Source of the DNA: Sediminitomix flava
GTDB lineage: Bacteria > Bacteroidota > Bacteroidia > Cytophagales > Flammeovirgaceae
Direction of reading: 5' to 3'
DNA length: 64,000 bases
Assembly (NCBI RefSeq): GCF_003149185.1
Contig: NZ_QGDO01000001.1
Coordinates: forward strand, 186,001-250,000
Below are positions 50,595 through 59,943 of the stretch, piece after piece (positions within the stretch are counted from its first letter, which is position 1; every line of letters starts with the position of its first letter). A model generated the notes under the pieces. The model worked only from the letters and a program-made list of their open reading frames with translations. It was not told the origin of the DNA and did no database searches. The position numbers were made by a program, and so were the translations under genes.

Positions 50595-53531
50595 TTAGAA
50601 GGTATAAGACAATGATACTGAGAAGTCTAAACCCTTCTTGTATGAAGTTACAGTTTTTCTAGTCTCTCCAATTTTATCAGCCGACTCTACAAAGATTTCA
50701 TTTGCAACATCATCTAAACGAGTAGCTTTTGTTGGGTCTACACCATAAGTATAATTTGTCTTTGTAGAACCGTCAGTAAATTTCACATTATAGATTCCAA
50801 AGTCTTGATAAGTGATAATATCTGGATTCAAAATGTTTCTTACTGCAAGGTTTATACTGAAATTATCTTTGATCTTATTTTTCCAAATCAAGTTTAAAGT
50901 ACCGTACCCTTTCTCATAAATATCTGGAGCATCATCTGTTGCCAATGAATAGATACGATCTCCAAAAGTGTTATAAGTTAGTGTGAATATTGACTCTACT
51001 CCTGAGTTCCAAAGTGCTGAATAGCTAATATCAGCATTGATCAAATATGGAGAAGCCCCTTGAAGTTGGTTTTCAACATTTGTCAAAGTTGTCTGATCTA
51101 AGATGTTTGTTGCATCAATGTATGAGTACAAATAAGTACCATTCAAACCAACTGAAGTATTATCTAAAAGCTTGCTATCAATAGGAATAAGTGAGGCAAG
51201 TTGTTTCGTAAACTCAAATTCTAAACCTACTACTTGTGCTTCAGTCAAGTTATTATAAGTAAACAAGTTTCCATCTGCAGGAAGAGCAACCATTGCAATA
51301 GGATTCTCTAAGATCTTACCAAAAGCTCCTACTGAAATAATCTCTCCACTATTTGGGAAAATTTCGTATTTCAAATCTAGATTTTGAGAGAATGAGTTTT
51401 GTAACTCTTCATTACCTAAAATTGTAGCTCCACCAACTGCTTCTTGGTATTGGAATGGAAGTACCTCTCTGAAACCAGGTCTAGTTACTGTTTTACTTGC
51501 TGCTACACGAAGATTTGATCTTTCGTTTAACGAGTATTTCAAGTTCAATGAAGGTAAAACTACATTCTTGTCATATTCTGAGCTTAACAATGGAGCATTA
51601 GGATCACTTGTTTGAAACTCGTAGTAGAAAATTTCACGAGATTCAGACTCCATTCTAACGCCTACGTTTACTTTCAATTTACTTGGAAGAATGTCAGCAT
51701 CAACTGAAGCAAAGTAAGAGTTGATATTTTGATTCGCTTCAAATTCAGTGTCATATCTATTCAAAGAAGAGATATAAAGTTCTCCCGATTCTAGCATTCC
51801 ATTCAGGTCTTGATCTAGGTTAGAAAGATCTACATACTGATTACGTCCACCACTAATGTCTCTGTTGTAGAATACTTGGTAATAATTAAAGTCTCTATTT
51901 TTGAAACGACCTTGGTAACCAAGTCTTACATTGTATTGGAAGTCATCTGTTTCAGTTAATCTTTGGCCTATGCCTATTTTTGTACCAAAATTAGCAGCAT
52001 ATTCTACTTCATTTGATTCTGACCAGAATCTGTTGTTAAAATCAGGCTTATCTCCAACGTTCAGACGAATATTTGAAAAGTCTGGCTGCCCAGCAATCTC
52101 AGTGATATCTTCGAAGAACAATTGTTTACGATCTGGCTCAGAACCTACTGCAGTATTGTAAGCAACACCCCAATCCAACACAATTCTTTCTTCATTGAAT
52201 TTATGCTCACCTAACAACTGATTTACAGTAACTGTATTTTGCTTATAAGTATTTCTGATGTTTAATACTTTACCTTCTCCATCATAGTACTTACCATAAA
52301 GTTCTTCATATTCATTAGATGTTTCATTGAACATCATGTTATTGAAACGAAGTATATTATTTCTGTTTATCTCGTAATAGAAGTTAGCAAAAGCAGAACT
52401 ATTTGTATTGTAAGCCCATCTCTTTAGATCGTAATTACTTTGTCTGTAAAAACCTTGTGGGTTATATATAGTCTTAAAATCGCCTTCTCTGTAAGAATAG
52501 TCATTTCCAAAGTTAGCTCCTGCTACAAAACCTACAACTCCTTCTTCTCCAACATCATAAGATGTTCCACCAGAAATTTTCAAGTTTACTTGTGGCAATG
52601 CTGTCCCTTGGGTTGGTGCTAAGTTTGTTGAAAATAAGTCCAATGCATCCTGCTCATAGAAAGACTGGCTTCTATCTAACATTCCTTCTGGCATCGTTCT
52701 TCCGTTGCCTGACACTCCTAAGAATTCCATATCTCCGTCAGAATTCAAGTAGAAATCATTAAAAGTAGCTAACGAATTATACCCACTACCAATACTAATA
52801 TTGAAGAATGGATCTTCAGCGTAATCTTTTGTTTCTATGTTCGCTGTTGCTCCAGAGAAGTCTCCATAAAGTTCTGGAGAAAATGTTTTAGAAATATTCA
52901 AGTTTCTAACGATTACTGAAGGGAACATTGATAAGTCAGCAACTTTTTTATCAGGGTTTGTTGAAGGAACAGGAAGTCCGTTCAAGAATACGTTATTGTA
53001 ACGATCTCCAAGACCACGAACAAATACGCCTTTAGATCCTACTTTCGAAATACCAGTTACTTTAGTTAAGGCTCCTTCTACGTTTGAGATACCTTTCACT
53101 GACATTTCTTCAGCTCCAATACTTTGAATCATAACGTCTGCATTCTGACGTTGTACCATCAATGCTTCAGAACTTTCCCTATTTGCTTTACCTTGTACAA
53201 CTACTTCATCTAGTTGCTCGGCATCTGCATCAATATCGAAGTTTAAAGTTTGAGCTTGTCCAGCAGTGATTGTAACACTTTTCTCAAGACTTTTATATCC
53301 AATATATGAAACTGAAACAGTATAAGTACCAGCGTCTAGATCAATAGTATAGTTACCAAAAATATCTGTTGCTCTACCAGTACCAAGTTCTTTGATCACA
53401 ACATTTGCTCCGATGATCTCTTCTTGTGTTGAAGCATCTTTAACAGCTCCACTTAGGGTTGCTTTTTGTGCAAATGCAGACAGTCCTGTAAAGACCATCA
53501 ATAACGAGGTGATAATTAGTTTTCTAAACAT
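50595..53531 (-). CDS. TonB-dependent outer-membrane receptor with carboxypeptidase-like N-domain
   Basis: 978 residues from the chosen ATG (MFRKLIITSLLMVFTGLSAF, then AQ), four codons inside the longest frame, because this gives a clean signal peptide. The CarboxypepD_reg domain (about 25-105), a TonB box/plug (EQLDEVVVQGKANRESSEAL), plug motifs (GVFVRGLGDRYNNVFLNGLP) and a barrel ending SVSLSYTF are visible. There is no SusD partner. Import of an unknown ligand is inferred from the family. A -7-like TACTTTTG lies about 70 bases upstream. Confidence 0.92.
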   Translation of the reverse strand: MFRKLIITSLLMVFTGLSAFAQKATLSGAVKDASTQEEIIGANVVIKELGTGRATDIFGNYTIDLDAGTYTVSVSYIGYKSLEKSVTITAGQAQTLNFDIDADAEQLDEVVVQGKANRESSEALMVQRQNADVMIQSIGAEEMSVKGISNVEGALTKVTGISKVGSKGVFVRGLGDRYNNVFLNGLPVPSTNPDKKVADLSMFPSVIVRNLNISKTFSPELYGDFSGATANIETKDYAEDPFFNISIGSGYNSLATFNDFYLNSDGDMEFLGVSGNGRTMPEGMLDRSQSFYEQDALDLFSTNLAPTQGTALPQVNLKISGGTSYDVGEEGVVGFVAGANFGNDYSYREGDFKTIYNPQGFYRQSNYDLKRWAYNTNSSAFANFYYEINRNNILRFNNMMFNETSNEYEELYGKYYDGEGKVLNIRNTYKQNTVTVNQLLGEHKFNEERIVLDWGVAYNTAVGSEPDRKQLFFEDITEIAGQPDFSNIRLNVGDKPDFNNRFWSESNEVEYAANFGTKIGIGQRLTETDDFQYNVRLGYQGRFKNRDFNYYQVFYNRDISGGRNQYVDLSNLDQDLNGMLESGELYISSLNRYDTEFEANQNINSYFASVDADILPSKLKVNVGVRMESESREIFYYEFQTSDPNAPLLSSEYDKNVVLPSLNLKYSLNERSNLRVAASKTVTRPGFREVLPFQYQEAVGGATILGNEELQNSFSQNLDLKYEIFPNSGEIISVGAFGKILENPIAMVALPADGNLFTYNNLTEAQVVGLEFEFTKQLASLIPIDSKLLDNTSVGLNGTYLYSYIDATNILDQTTLTNVENQLQGASPYLINADISYSALWNSGVESIFTLTYNTFGDRIYSLATDDAPDIYEKGYGTLNLIWKNKIKDNFSINLAVRNILNPDIITYQDFGIYNVKFTDGSTKTNYTYGVDPTKATRLDDVANEIFVESADKIGETRKTVTSYKKGLDFSVSLSYTF

Positions 53532-53599
53532 TTTGATATACAAGCAAAAAAGAAATAATAATATTTAAACTGTGTTTAAAGCAATTCTTAATTCGCTAG

Positions 53600-53607
53600 C
53601 AAAAGTA
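53600..53607 (-). promoter_or_regulatory. Probable -7 element of the TonB receptor operon
   Basis: Minus strand TACTTTTG matches TAnnTTTG. No well-spaced -33 element was found. It lies in the 283-bp divergent gap 53532-53814. Confidence 0.4.
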
Positions 53608-53814
53608 TGGGAGTAATATGACAACTTGATATCCATCAAGTAAACCTTACATGAACGGAGGGATTTTCTTTTTTAACTTAAAATTAACTGTATTAACCTA
53701 AAATTACATAAAGGATAACATTCATTATATATCATATTGAAAATCTGAGCGATATGTTTTAAACATATAAACTATTAACTTTACAGCAGTTTTATAACTA
53801 AACCATGACAGAGT

Positions 53815-54591
53815 ATGATAAAAAAGGCTTTTCTATATCCATTATTGGCTGTAAGCATTATTACTTCTTGTAATACAACAAGTGAAAAAAAGACTGTAGA
53901 AACCAAAACAGTCTCAAAACCAAAGGTTGTAAAGAAGGAATTTAAGTTTGAAAAGATATCTGATGAAAATGTTGAAATAGTATTAACTGAATACGGTAAG
54001 TTCAACAAAGCAAAATATGTAACCTTAAAAACTCGTCTAGGTGATATTAAAATCGAGCTTTATGAAGACACCCCTTTACATCGGGCTAATTTCTTAATGT
54101 TATCAGAAAGATATTTTAAAGGCACACAGTTCTATAGAGTTATCAAAGATTTTGTGGTACAAGGCGGAGACACCGATGATTTCTCTTATAAAGGAAAGAA
54201 AAGAAAAATTGGTGGATACACAATCCCTCATGAGATCAATAGAGATAAACACATTCATAAACGAGGCGCTTTAGCAGCTGCAAGAGATTACGAAGACAAT
54301 CCTAGTATGCGCACTTCTCCTTATGACTTCTACTTTGTACAAGGTGTAGTTTATAATGAGGAAATGCTAAAGCATATGGAAAAAGAGGAAAATATAAGAG
54401 TCCCTCAGAAAGACCGCAAAACATATACAACTTTAGGAGGTACTCCTCACCTAGATGGTCAACATACTGTTTTTGGTGAAGTAGTTGAAGGACTAGATGT
54501 TATAGAAAAGATCTCTAAAGAAAAAGTTAGTGATGATAATTGGCCTATTGAAGAAGTCATTATTGAAGATGTAATTATCCATAAAAAGTAA
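53815..54591 (+). CDS. Cyclophilin-type peptidyl-prolyl isomerase, lipoprotein
   Basis: 258 residues. Lipoprotein signal (residues 1-19, ITSC). The cyclophilin domain covers about 70-256 (VTLKTRLGDIKIELYEDTPL, FYRVIKDFVVQGGD with the catalytic arginine, GQHTVFGEVVEGLDVIEKIS). It is longer than minimal bacterial cyclophilins because of an insert of charged residues near VVYNEEMLKHMEKEE. It catalyses prolyl cis-trans isomerisation in the periplasm, helping folding of exported proteins. Confidence 0.93.
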   Translation: MIKKAFLYPLLAVSIITSCNTTSEKKTVETKTVSKPKVVKKEFKFEKISDENVEIVLTEYGKFNKAKYVTLKTRLGDIKIELYEDTPLHRANFLMLSERYFKGTQFYRVIKDFVVQGGDTDDFSYKGKKRKIGGYTIPHEINRDKHIHKRGALAAARDYEDNPSMRTSPYDFYFVQGVVYNEEMLKHMEKEENIRVPQKDRKTYTTLGGTPHLDGQHTVFGEVVEGLDVIEKISKEKVSDDNWPIEEVIIEDVIIHKK

Positions 54592-54632
54592 TCTTCTTTT
54601 TTAATAGAAATTATTCAAACCAATATAAATAG

Positions 54633-54672
54633 AGGCTATTGTTATGTGTTCTTCATAACAATAGCCTTTTTA
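54633..54672 (+). terminator. Terminator of the cyclophilin gene
   Basis: A 14-bp perfect stem (aggctattgttatg / cataacaatagcct, loop tgttctt) with T-rich sequence after it. Confidence 0.88.
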
Positions 54673-54792
54673 GTTTAGAAAGTTATCTTTTCTAAAAATA
54701 CCCTCCGAATATAAAAAATTAACAAGTATGTACTTCTTACTTAAAAGCCTCAGTTTAATTTTGAGAATCACCAAAAAGTAATTCATCTAGCA

Positions 54793-55680
54793 ATGAAGCG
54801 ATCAAATGTATTTTTAGCTCTAGCAATGAGCTTCTTAGTTTTTTCTTGTAAAACAACAACAGATAAAACTACCAAACAAGATGGAAATTCATCAATCAAC
54901 GATACTTCTATAACATTTACAGAATGGCTTAAAAACCCCAAACCTTTAATTAGTGCACACAGAGGAGGTCCTTACTCCGGATATCCAGAAAATGCGATTG
55001 AGACTTTTGATCATGTAAATCAGTTCTCTCCAGTTGTAATAGAAACAGATATTTCTATGACAAAAGATAGTGTTTTGGTTATGATGCATGACAACACTTT
55101 AGAAAGAACAACTAATGGTAAAGGAGCTGTAAAAAAGGCTACTTATCAAGAGTTACAAAAACTTTCGCTGGTTGATAATGACGGTAAAGTTACATCATAC
55201 AAAATTCCAACTTTAGATGAAGTTTTAGCTTGGGGAAAAGGAAAAGTGTTATTTACCCTAGATGTAAAAAGAGGTGTTCCTTTTGAAAAAGTACTAGATG
55301 CGGTAGAAAAACATAATGCAGAATCTTATGCTGCAATCATTACTTATCGAATGCAAGATGCTGAAAAAGTATACAAACTAAATGATAAAGCAATGATTTC
55401 AATATCATTAGGAGATGATGGAGCAATCAAACAATTCAATAAATCAGGAATTCCAGCAAAGAATGTACTCGCTTTTGTAGGTACAAGAGAACCTCAGAAG
55501 TCACATTACGCAAAATTAAAAGAACTAGGAGTTAAAACGATTTTAGGTACATTGGGTAACTTAGATAAAAGTGCGGTAGCTAAAGGAAATGACTCTGTAT
55601 ATTTAAACTATGTACAAAACGGTGCAGATATTATTGCAACGGATAGACCTTTAGAGGTATCAGCCGTTTTAGCAAAGTAG
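54793..55680 (+). CDS. Glycerophosphodiester phosphodiesterase family lipoprotein
   Basis: 295 residues. Lipoprotein signal ends at Cys19 (LVFSC). The GDPD motifs are complete: SAHRGG, YPENAIETF, VVIETDISMTKDSVLVMMHD and the closing TDRPLEVSAVL. It hydrolyses glycerophosphodiesters to glycerol 3-phosphate and an alcohol, and acts outside the inner membrane. Glycerol 3-phosphate release could feed the same pool as glpK. The 200-bp gap before it holds only the cyclophilin terminator. Confidence 0.93.
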   Translation: MKRSNVFLALAMSFLVFSCKTTTDKTTKQDGNSSINDTSITFTEWLKNPKPLISAHRGGPYSGYPENAIETFDHVNQFSPVVIETDISMTKDSVLVMMHDNTLERTTNGKGAVKKATYQELQKLSLVDNDGKVTSYKIPTLDEVLAWGKGKVLFTLDVKRGVPFEKVLDAVEKHNAESYAAIITYRMQDAEKVYKLNDKAMISISLGDDGAIKQFNKSGIPAKNVLAFVGTREPQKSHYAKLKELGVKTILGTLGNLDKSAVAKGNDSVYLNYVQNGADIIATDRPLEVSAVLAK

Positions 55681-55707
55681 TTTTTATTTTAAGTCACTCA
55701 AAATATG

Positions 55708-55746
55708 AAAGTCTAGGATTGATGATTCAGTCTTAGACTTTTTCTT
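55708..55746 (+). terminator. Terminator of the glycerophosphodiesterase gene
   Basis: Stem aaagtcta / tagacttt with T-rich tail. Confidence 0.65.
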
Positions 55747-55763
55747 TACAAAAATTTGAAGAC

Positions 55764-55794
55764 AAAAAAAGGCTTCGGAGTCCCCTCCGAAGCC
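55764..55794 (-). terminator. Terminator of rpsA
   Basis: Stem ggcttcggag / ctccgaagcc with a four-base loop is followed by seven Ts on the minus strand. GC-rich and perfect. Confidence 0.92.
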
Positions 55795-55858
55795 AGTGAT
55801 CAATCTAAGTCCGAATCGAAAATTTACTTTTTGATTCGTTTCAAAGCACGGTCAAGAA

Positions 55859-57613
55859 TTACTTCTTGTCCATGTTTTCTTTAAGTTTAGCAAGTGCATC
55901 TAGATCTCCTAGAGTTGCTTTTCCTTCGTCCGCTTTCGCGTCTTTCTTAGGAGCAGCAGCTTTTTTCTTAGGAGCAGCGGCAGCTTTCTTCTCTTCTTTG
56001 TAAGTACCTGTGTGAGAAAGGATGATTTTCTTATCCTCTTTCGAGAACTCAGCTACTTTGAACTCAAGAGTTTCACCTGCTTCTGGAGTTGCACCGTCTT
56101 CTTTCTTCAAGCTTTTGCCCAAGCAGAAACCTTCGATACCATACTGAAGCTCAACAACTGCACCTTTGTCAGTTTTGTTCAAGATAGTACCTTTGTGCAC
56201 AGAACCTACTTCGAATACAGTTTCGAAGTGCTCCCATGGGTTTTCTTCAAGTTGCTTGTGACCAAGAGCTAAACGTCTTTGTTCTGGATCGATTTCCAAA
56301 ACAACAACTTCTAGGCTCTCTCCAACTTTAGTGAATTCAGATGGGTGTTTCACCTTCTTAGTCCACGACAAGTCAGAAACGTGTACCAAACCATCGATAC
56401 CTTCTTCAAGCTCGATGAACAAACCGAAGTTAGTCAAGTTTCTTACAACTCCGTTATGTTTAGTACCTACAGCATATTTTGATGCCAAGTCAGCTTTTGT
56501 CCAAGGATCTTCAGTCAATTGCTTGATACCCAAAGACATTTTACGCTCCTCTCTGTCGATAGTCAATACAACCGCTTCTAGCTCATCACCAACTTTGATG
56601 AAGTCTTGAGGATTTCTCAAGTGTTGTGACCAAGACATTTCAGAAACGTGGATCAAGCCTTCTACACCTGGCTTGATTTCCAAGAACGCACCGTAGTCAG
56701 CTACGTTTACGATCTTACCTTTCACTTTAGAACCTACGTCGATAGTTTCGTCAAGAGATTCCCATGGGTGAGGAGTCAATTGCTTCATACCCAATGAAAT
56801 TCTTCTCTTATCGTCGTCAAAGTCAAGAACTACTACGTTCACTTTTTGATCTAGGTTCAACACCTCTTCTGGGTGGTTGATACGTCCCCAAGAGATATCA
56901 GTGATGTGCAATAGACCGTCAACACCACCAAGATCGATAAACACACCAAAGTTAGTCATGTTCTTGATAACACCTTCAAGTACTTGACCTCTTTCAAGGT
57001 TGTTCAAGATCTCAGCTTTTTGCTTCTCAAGATCTTTCTCGATCAATACTTTGTGAGAAACTACTACGTTATCGTTAGCGTAGTTGATTTTCACAACTTT
57101 CAACTCCATTTGCTTACCTACGAAAACGTCAAAGTCACGGATAGGCTTAACGTCAATTTGAGAACCTGGCAAGAATGACTCGATACCGAAGATATCAACG
57201 ATCAATCCACCTTTAGTTCTTCTCTTAACTACACCCTCGATTACTTTGTCATTGTCAAGAGCTCCTTGAATTTCTTCCCAAGCCTTAACAATTTTCGCTT
57301 TCTTACGAGAAAGTACAAGTTGTCCGTTAACGTCTTCTTGAGATTCTACAAAAACCTCAACTTCGTCGCCAACTTTCATGTCAGTAAGGTCACGGAATTC
57401 GTTCAATGGTACCAAACCATCAGCTTTGTAGCCAACGTTCAATACTACGTCACGATCAGTGATAGATACGATAGTACCTTTTACCACTTCGTTCTCGTTG
57501 ATCTCACCTAATGTACCTTCGTACATAGCAAGCAGCTGCTCTTTTTCGTCTTTAGAGTAGCCTTGACCAAAGCCTGCTACTTCAAACTCGTCCCAGTTGA
57601 ATTCGTTTTCCAT
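55859..57613 (-). CDS. rpsA: 30S ribosomal protein S1
   Basis: 584 residues from the chosen ATG. The frame continues 26 codons upstream, but those are non-conserved and cover a structured leader. Six S1 RNA-binding repeats are visible (starting near VVKGTIVSITDRDVVLNVGY, then GVVKRRTKGGLIVDIFGIES, GVIKNMTNFGVFIDLGGVDG, GKIVNVADYGAFLEIKPGVE, GVVRNLTNFGLFIELEEGID, GTILNKTDKGAVVELQYGIE). A lysine/alanine-rich tail closes the protein. S1 brings mRNA to the 30S subunit; Bacteroidota mRNAs largely lack Shine-Dalgarno sequences, which makes S1 especially relevant there. Confidence 0.97.
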   Translation of the reverse strand: MENEFNWDEFEVAGFGQGYSKDEKEQLLAMYEGTLGEINENEVVKGTIVSITDRDVVLNVGYKADGLVPLNEFRDLTDMKVGDEVEVFVESQEDVNGQLVLSRKKAKIVKAWEEIQGALDNDKVIEGVVKRRTKGGLIVDIFGIESFLPGSQIDVKPIRDFDVFVGKQMELKVVKINYANDNVVVSHKVLIEKDLEKQKAEILNNLERGQVLEGVIKNMTNFGVFIDLGGVDGLLHITDISWGRINHPEEVLNLDQKVNVVVLDFDDDKRRISLGMKQLTPHPWESLDETIDVGSKVKGKIVNVADYGAFLEIKPGVEGLIHVSEMSWSQHLRNPQDFIKVGDELEAVVLTIDREERKMSLGIKQLTEDPWTKADLASKYAVGTKHNGVVRNLTNFGLFIELEEGIDGLVHVSDLSWTKKVKHPSEFTKVGESLEVVVLEIDPEQRRLALGHKQLEENPWEHFETVFEVGSVHKGTILNKTDKGAVVELQYGIEGFCLGKSLKKEDGATPEAGETLEFKVAEFSKEDKKIILSHTGTYKEEKKAAAAPKKKAAAPKKDAKADEGKATLGDLDALAKLKENMDKK

Positions 57614-57622
57614 TATTAAAGT

Positions 57623-57667
57623 ATAGCACTTTAAATACACTCTTTTCTTAGTGCTATCTGAAAAGAG
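57623..57667 (-). promoter_or_regulatory. H-type pseudoknot candidate in the rpsA leader
   Basis: On the minus strand, stem 1 is CTCTTTTC (57667-57660) with GAAAAGAG (57647-57640). Stem 2 is ATAGCACT (57657-57650) with AGTGCTAT (57630-57623). The 5' arm of stem 2 lies in the loop of stem 1 and its partner lies past stem 1. Connectors are 2, 2 and 9 bases, which suits an H-type fold. It ends 9 bases before the start codon; S1 autoregulation is the obvious hypothesis. Confidence 0.6.
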
Positions 57668-57728
57668 CTTTTGATTAAACATATTATTCAAATAAGAAGC
57701 TAAAATAAGACTTCTCCAAATGAACGTG

Positions 57729-57759
57729 CAAAGATATAAATACCACTTAGATAATCAAA
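57729..57759 (-). promoter_or_regulatory. Housekeeping promoter of rpsA
   Basis: Minus strand: TTTG, 19 bases, TATCTTTG: a full match to the Bacteroidota consensus and spacing. It predicts a leader of about 105-110 bases that includes the pseudoknot. Confidence 0.75.
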
Positions 57760-57810
57760 CAATTAAAACACAAAAAATGTCTAATAAGTGGGAACTCATT
57801 TCTTATTAAA

Positions 57811-57850
57811 CATAAAAAAACTGCGGAAGATTGCTTATCTACCGCAGTTT
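57811..57850 (-). terminator. Terminator of the M42 peptidase gene
   Basis: Stem aaactgcgg / ccgcagttt with further partial pairing inside and a run of Ts on the minus strand. Confidence 0.85.
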
Positions 57851-57869
57851 AAACCAATTAAGTCTTCAA

Positions 57870-58943
57870 TTACTTAATATATCTAAAGTCATGCCCTAAC
57901 TCCAATTGCTTCAAGAATTCAAACATTAATTTGATACAGTTCTCAATATCATCTTTATGAACTGTTTCAACCGTAGTGTGCATATATTTAAGCGGCAATG
58001 AAACCAAAGCAGATGCAACACCACTTCCTGAATAAGCAAAAGCATCAGTATCTGTCCCAGTCTGTGAAGATGCAGCCTCACGTTGGAATGGAATTTCATT
58101 AGCTTTAGCCGTATCGATAACCATTTTCAATAAGTTATTCTGAACAGCAGGTCCATAAGTTACTGAAGGACCATTTCCAGATTTCACATCTCCTTGTTTT
58201 TGCTTATTGTACATTGGAGATGTTGTATCGTGCGTTACATCAGTAATAATAGCTACATCTGGTTGTAAACGCTCAGCAATCATCTGTGCTCCTCTCAACC
58301 CAATTTCTTCTTGGACTGCGTTTACTATATAAAGCGTAAATGGAAGTTCAATATTGTTTTCCTTCAGTCTTCTTGCTACCTCAGCGATCATAAAACCACC
58401 AATTCGGTTATCTAAAGCTCTTCCAGAAATATATTTCCCATTAAGCTCTCTTAATTCGTCTTCATAGGTAATCACACAGCCTACGTGTACACCCATTTCC
58501 TCAACTTCTTCTTTAGATGAAGCTCCGATATCAATAAAGATATTATCTAAGGTTGGGCTTTTTTCTTTCTCCTCTCCTCTTCTAACGTGAATTGCTGGCC
58601 ACCCGAAAATACCTTCTACAATTCCGTTTTCAGTATGAATATTTACACGCTTTGAAGGTGCAATCTGATGGTCAGAACCGCCATTACGGATCACATAAAT
58701 ATATCCTTCAGGAGAAATATAGTTTACAAACCATGAGATTTCATCAGCATGTGCTTCAATAGCTACTTTATAGTCTTTACCCGGATTAATGACTCCAACT
58801 GCAGTGCCGTAAGTATCTACAAAATGCTCGTCAATATATGGTTTCAGGTATTCCAACCAGATTTTTTGTCCTTCAGCTTCAAAACCTGTTGGAGAAGCAT
58901 TATTCAAATATTCAAATAAGAACTGCTTTGCGTTATTTTCCAT
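57870..58943 (-). CDS. M42 family metallopeptidase
   Basis: 357 residues, family length. Metal ligands and catalytic acids are in EAHADEISW (H67, D69), GRALDNRIGG (Asp), AVQEEIGLRGA (Glu pair), IITDVTHD (Asp), and KYMHTTVET (His). M42 enzymes are cobalt/zinc aminopeptidases (glutamyl, broad-specificity) that work on peptides in the cytoplasm. There is no signal peptide. It is a single-gene unit between rpsA and the LytTR regulator. Confidence 0.93.
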   Translation of the reverse strand: MENNAKQFLFEYLNNASPTGFEAEGQKIWLEYLKPYIDEHFVDTYGTAVGVINPGKDYKVAIEAHADEISWFVNYISPEGYIYVIRNGGSDHQIAPSKRVNIHTENGIVEGIFGWPAIHVRRGEEKEKSPTLDNIFIDIGASSKEEVEEMGVHVGCVITYEDELRELNGKYISGRALDNRIGGFMIAEVARRLKENNIELPFTLYIVNAVQEEIGLRGAQMIAERLQPDVAIITDVTHDTTSPMYNKQKQGDVKSGNGPSVTYGPAVQNNLLKMVIDTAKANEIPFQREAASSQTGTDTDAFAYSGSGVASALVSLPLKYMHTTVETVHKDDIENCIKLMFEFLKQLELGHDFRYIK

Positions 58944-58980
58944 TATAGTTCAAATGTTTTAATGTGATACGACCTAAACA

Positions 58981-58988
58981 CAAAGATA
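58981..58988 (-). promoter_or_regulatory. -7 element of the M42 peptidase gene
   Basis: Minus strand TATCTTTG, exact match to TAnnTTTG, about 38 bases before the ATG. No matching -33 was found. The rest of the 197-bp gap holds nothing recognisable. Confidence 0.5.
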
Positions 58989-59140
58989 GATGCTTTTTTG
59001 AATTCTTACTGATCAGACTTCAATATCAACCCAAAGACAAATTATATATATGAATTATCCTATTTCCAATTTTCAGCACTAGGTCCTTAAAAACATTCTG
59101 TTTTGAAGAAACTAGAAGTAGATATTACAGCTTTAAAACA

Positions 59141-59902
59141 CTACTGGTCAAACCACTTTTTAAAGGCTGAAGCTTTTAACCTACTAATGATTGCATCTTC
59201 TTTTTGGGAAGGTTTAGTAAACACTGAGAGTTTTCCTCCAAAATAATTCTCAAACTTCACTACGGCATCTATGTGTAGAATTAGGTGTCTGTTTGCTCTA
59301 AAGAACTGAATCGGGTCTAATTGATATTCTAATTTTTCTAAGGTTAAATCTAGATGATGCTCTTCTCCATTGAAAAGAATAGCCTTAGTTAATCCATTTT
59401 CACTTTTAAAGAATGCAATATCTCCAACATCTATTTTGAAATAAGAATCTACATTAGAAACCATAAATCGCTTACGGTATTCCTGTTTCCCAGACTTGAC
59501 TAAAGCTAATAACTCATCAAAGTCTGTTTGTTTACGCTCTGTTTCAGAATGATATTCTTCAAACTTTGAAATGGCTAGAACAAGCTTATTTTCATCGATG
59601 GGTTTCAATAAATAATCAACACTTTTGACTTCAAAAGCTCTTATTGCAAACTCGTCATAAGCAGTCGTAAAAATAATTGGAGCTTCAGACTTAACCTGCT
59701 CAAAAATACTAAAGCTTACTCCATCTTTTAACTGAACATCTACAAAAAATAGGTCTGGTTGAGGGTTTTCTTTGTACCATTCTACTGCAGTTGACACCCG
59801 ATCAAAGAAATTCGTGCATACCCACGTTGGGCGAACTTTCTTAATCAAAGCTTCAAGCATTAGCCTACTATGCTTCTCATCTTCAATGATACAATATTTC
59901 AT
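59141..59902 (-). CDS. LytTR-type response regulator
   Basis: 253 residues. Receiver domain with D55 (LFFVDVQLKDG), EDE near the N-terminus and a lysine in LLKPIDENK. The LytTR DNA-binding domain covers about 145-250 (FFRANRHLILHIDAVVKFEN, YFGGKLSVFT). It is transcribed after the LytS-like kinase gene (41-base gap), so the two form one system. Confidence 0.95.
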   Translation of the reverse strand: MKYCIIEDEKHSRLMLEALIKKVRPTWVCTNFFDRVSTAVEWYKENPQPDLFFVDVQLKDGVSFSIFEQVKSEAPIIFTTAYDEFAIRAFEVKSVDYLLKPIDENKLVLAISKFEEYHSETERKQTDFDELLALVKSGKQEYRKRFMVSNVDSYFKIDVGDIAFFKSENGLTKAILFNGEEHHLDLTLEKLEYQLDPIQFFRANRHLILHIDAVVKFENYFGGKLSVFTKPSQKEDAIISRLKASAFKKWFDQ

Positions 59903-59943
59903 AAAATGTGCAGTTGGTAATTATTGATAAATTAAAATCAAAA

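Noticed and set aside
53781-54008. 75-codon minus-strand frame opposite the cyclophilin start
   Set aside because: Antisense shadow covering the signal peptide and linker of the cyclophilin gene; no support of its own.
57614-57691. 26-residue N-terminal extension of ribosomal protein S1 (TTG start)
   Set aside because: It overlaps the leader pseudoknot and precedes a standard ATG with conserved protein start; the extension is an open frame only.
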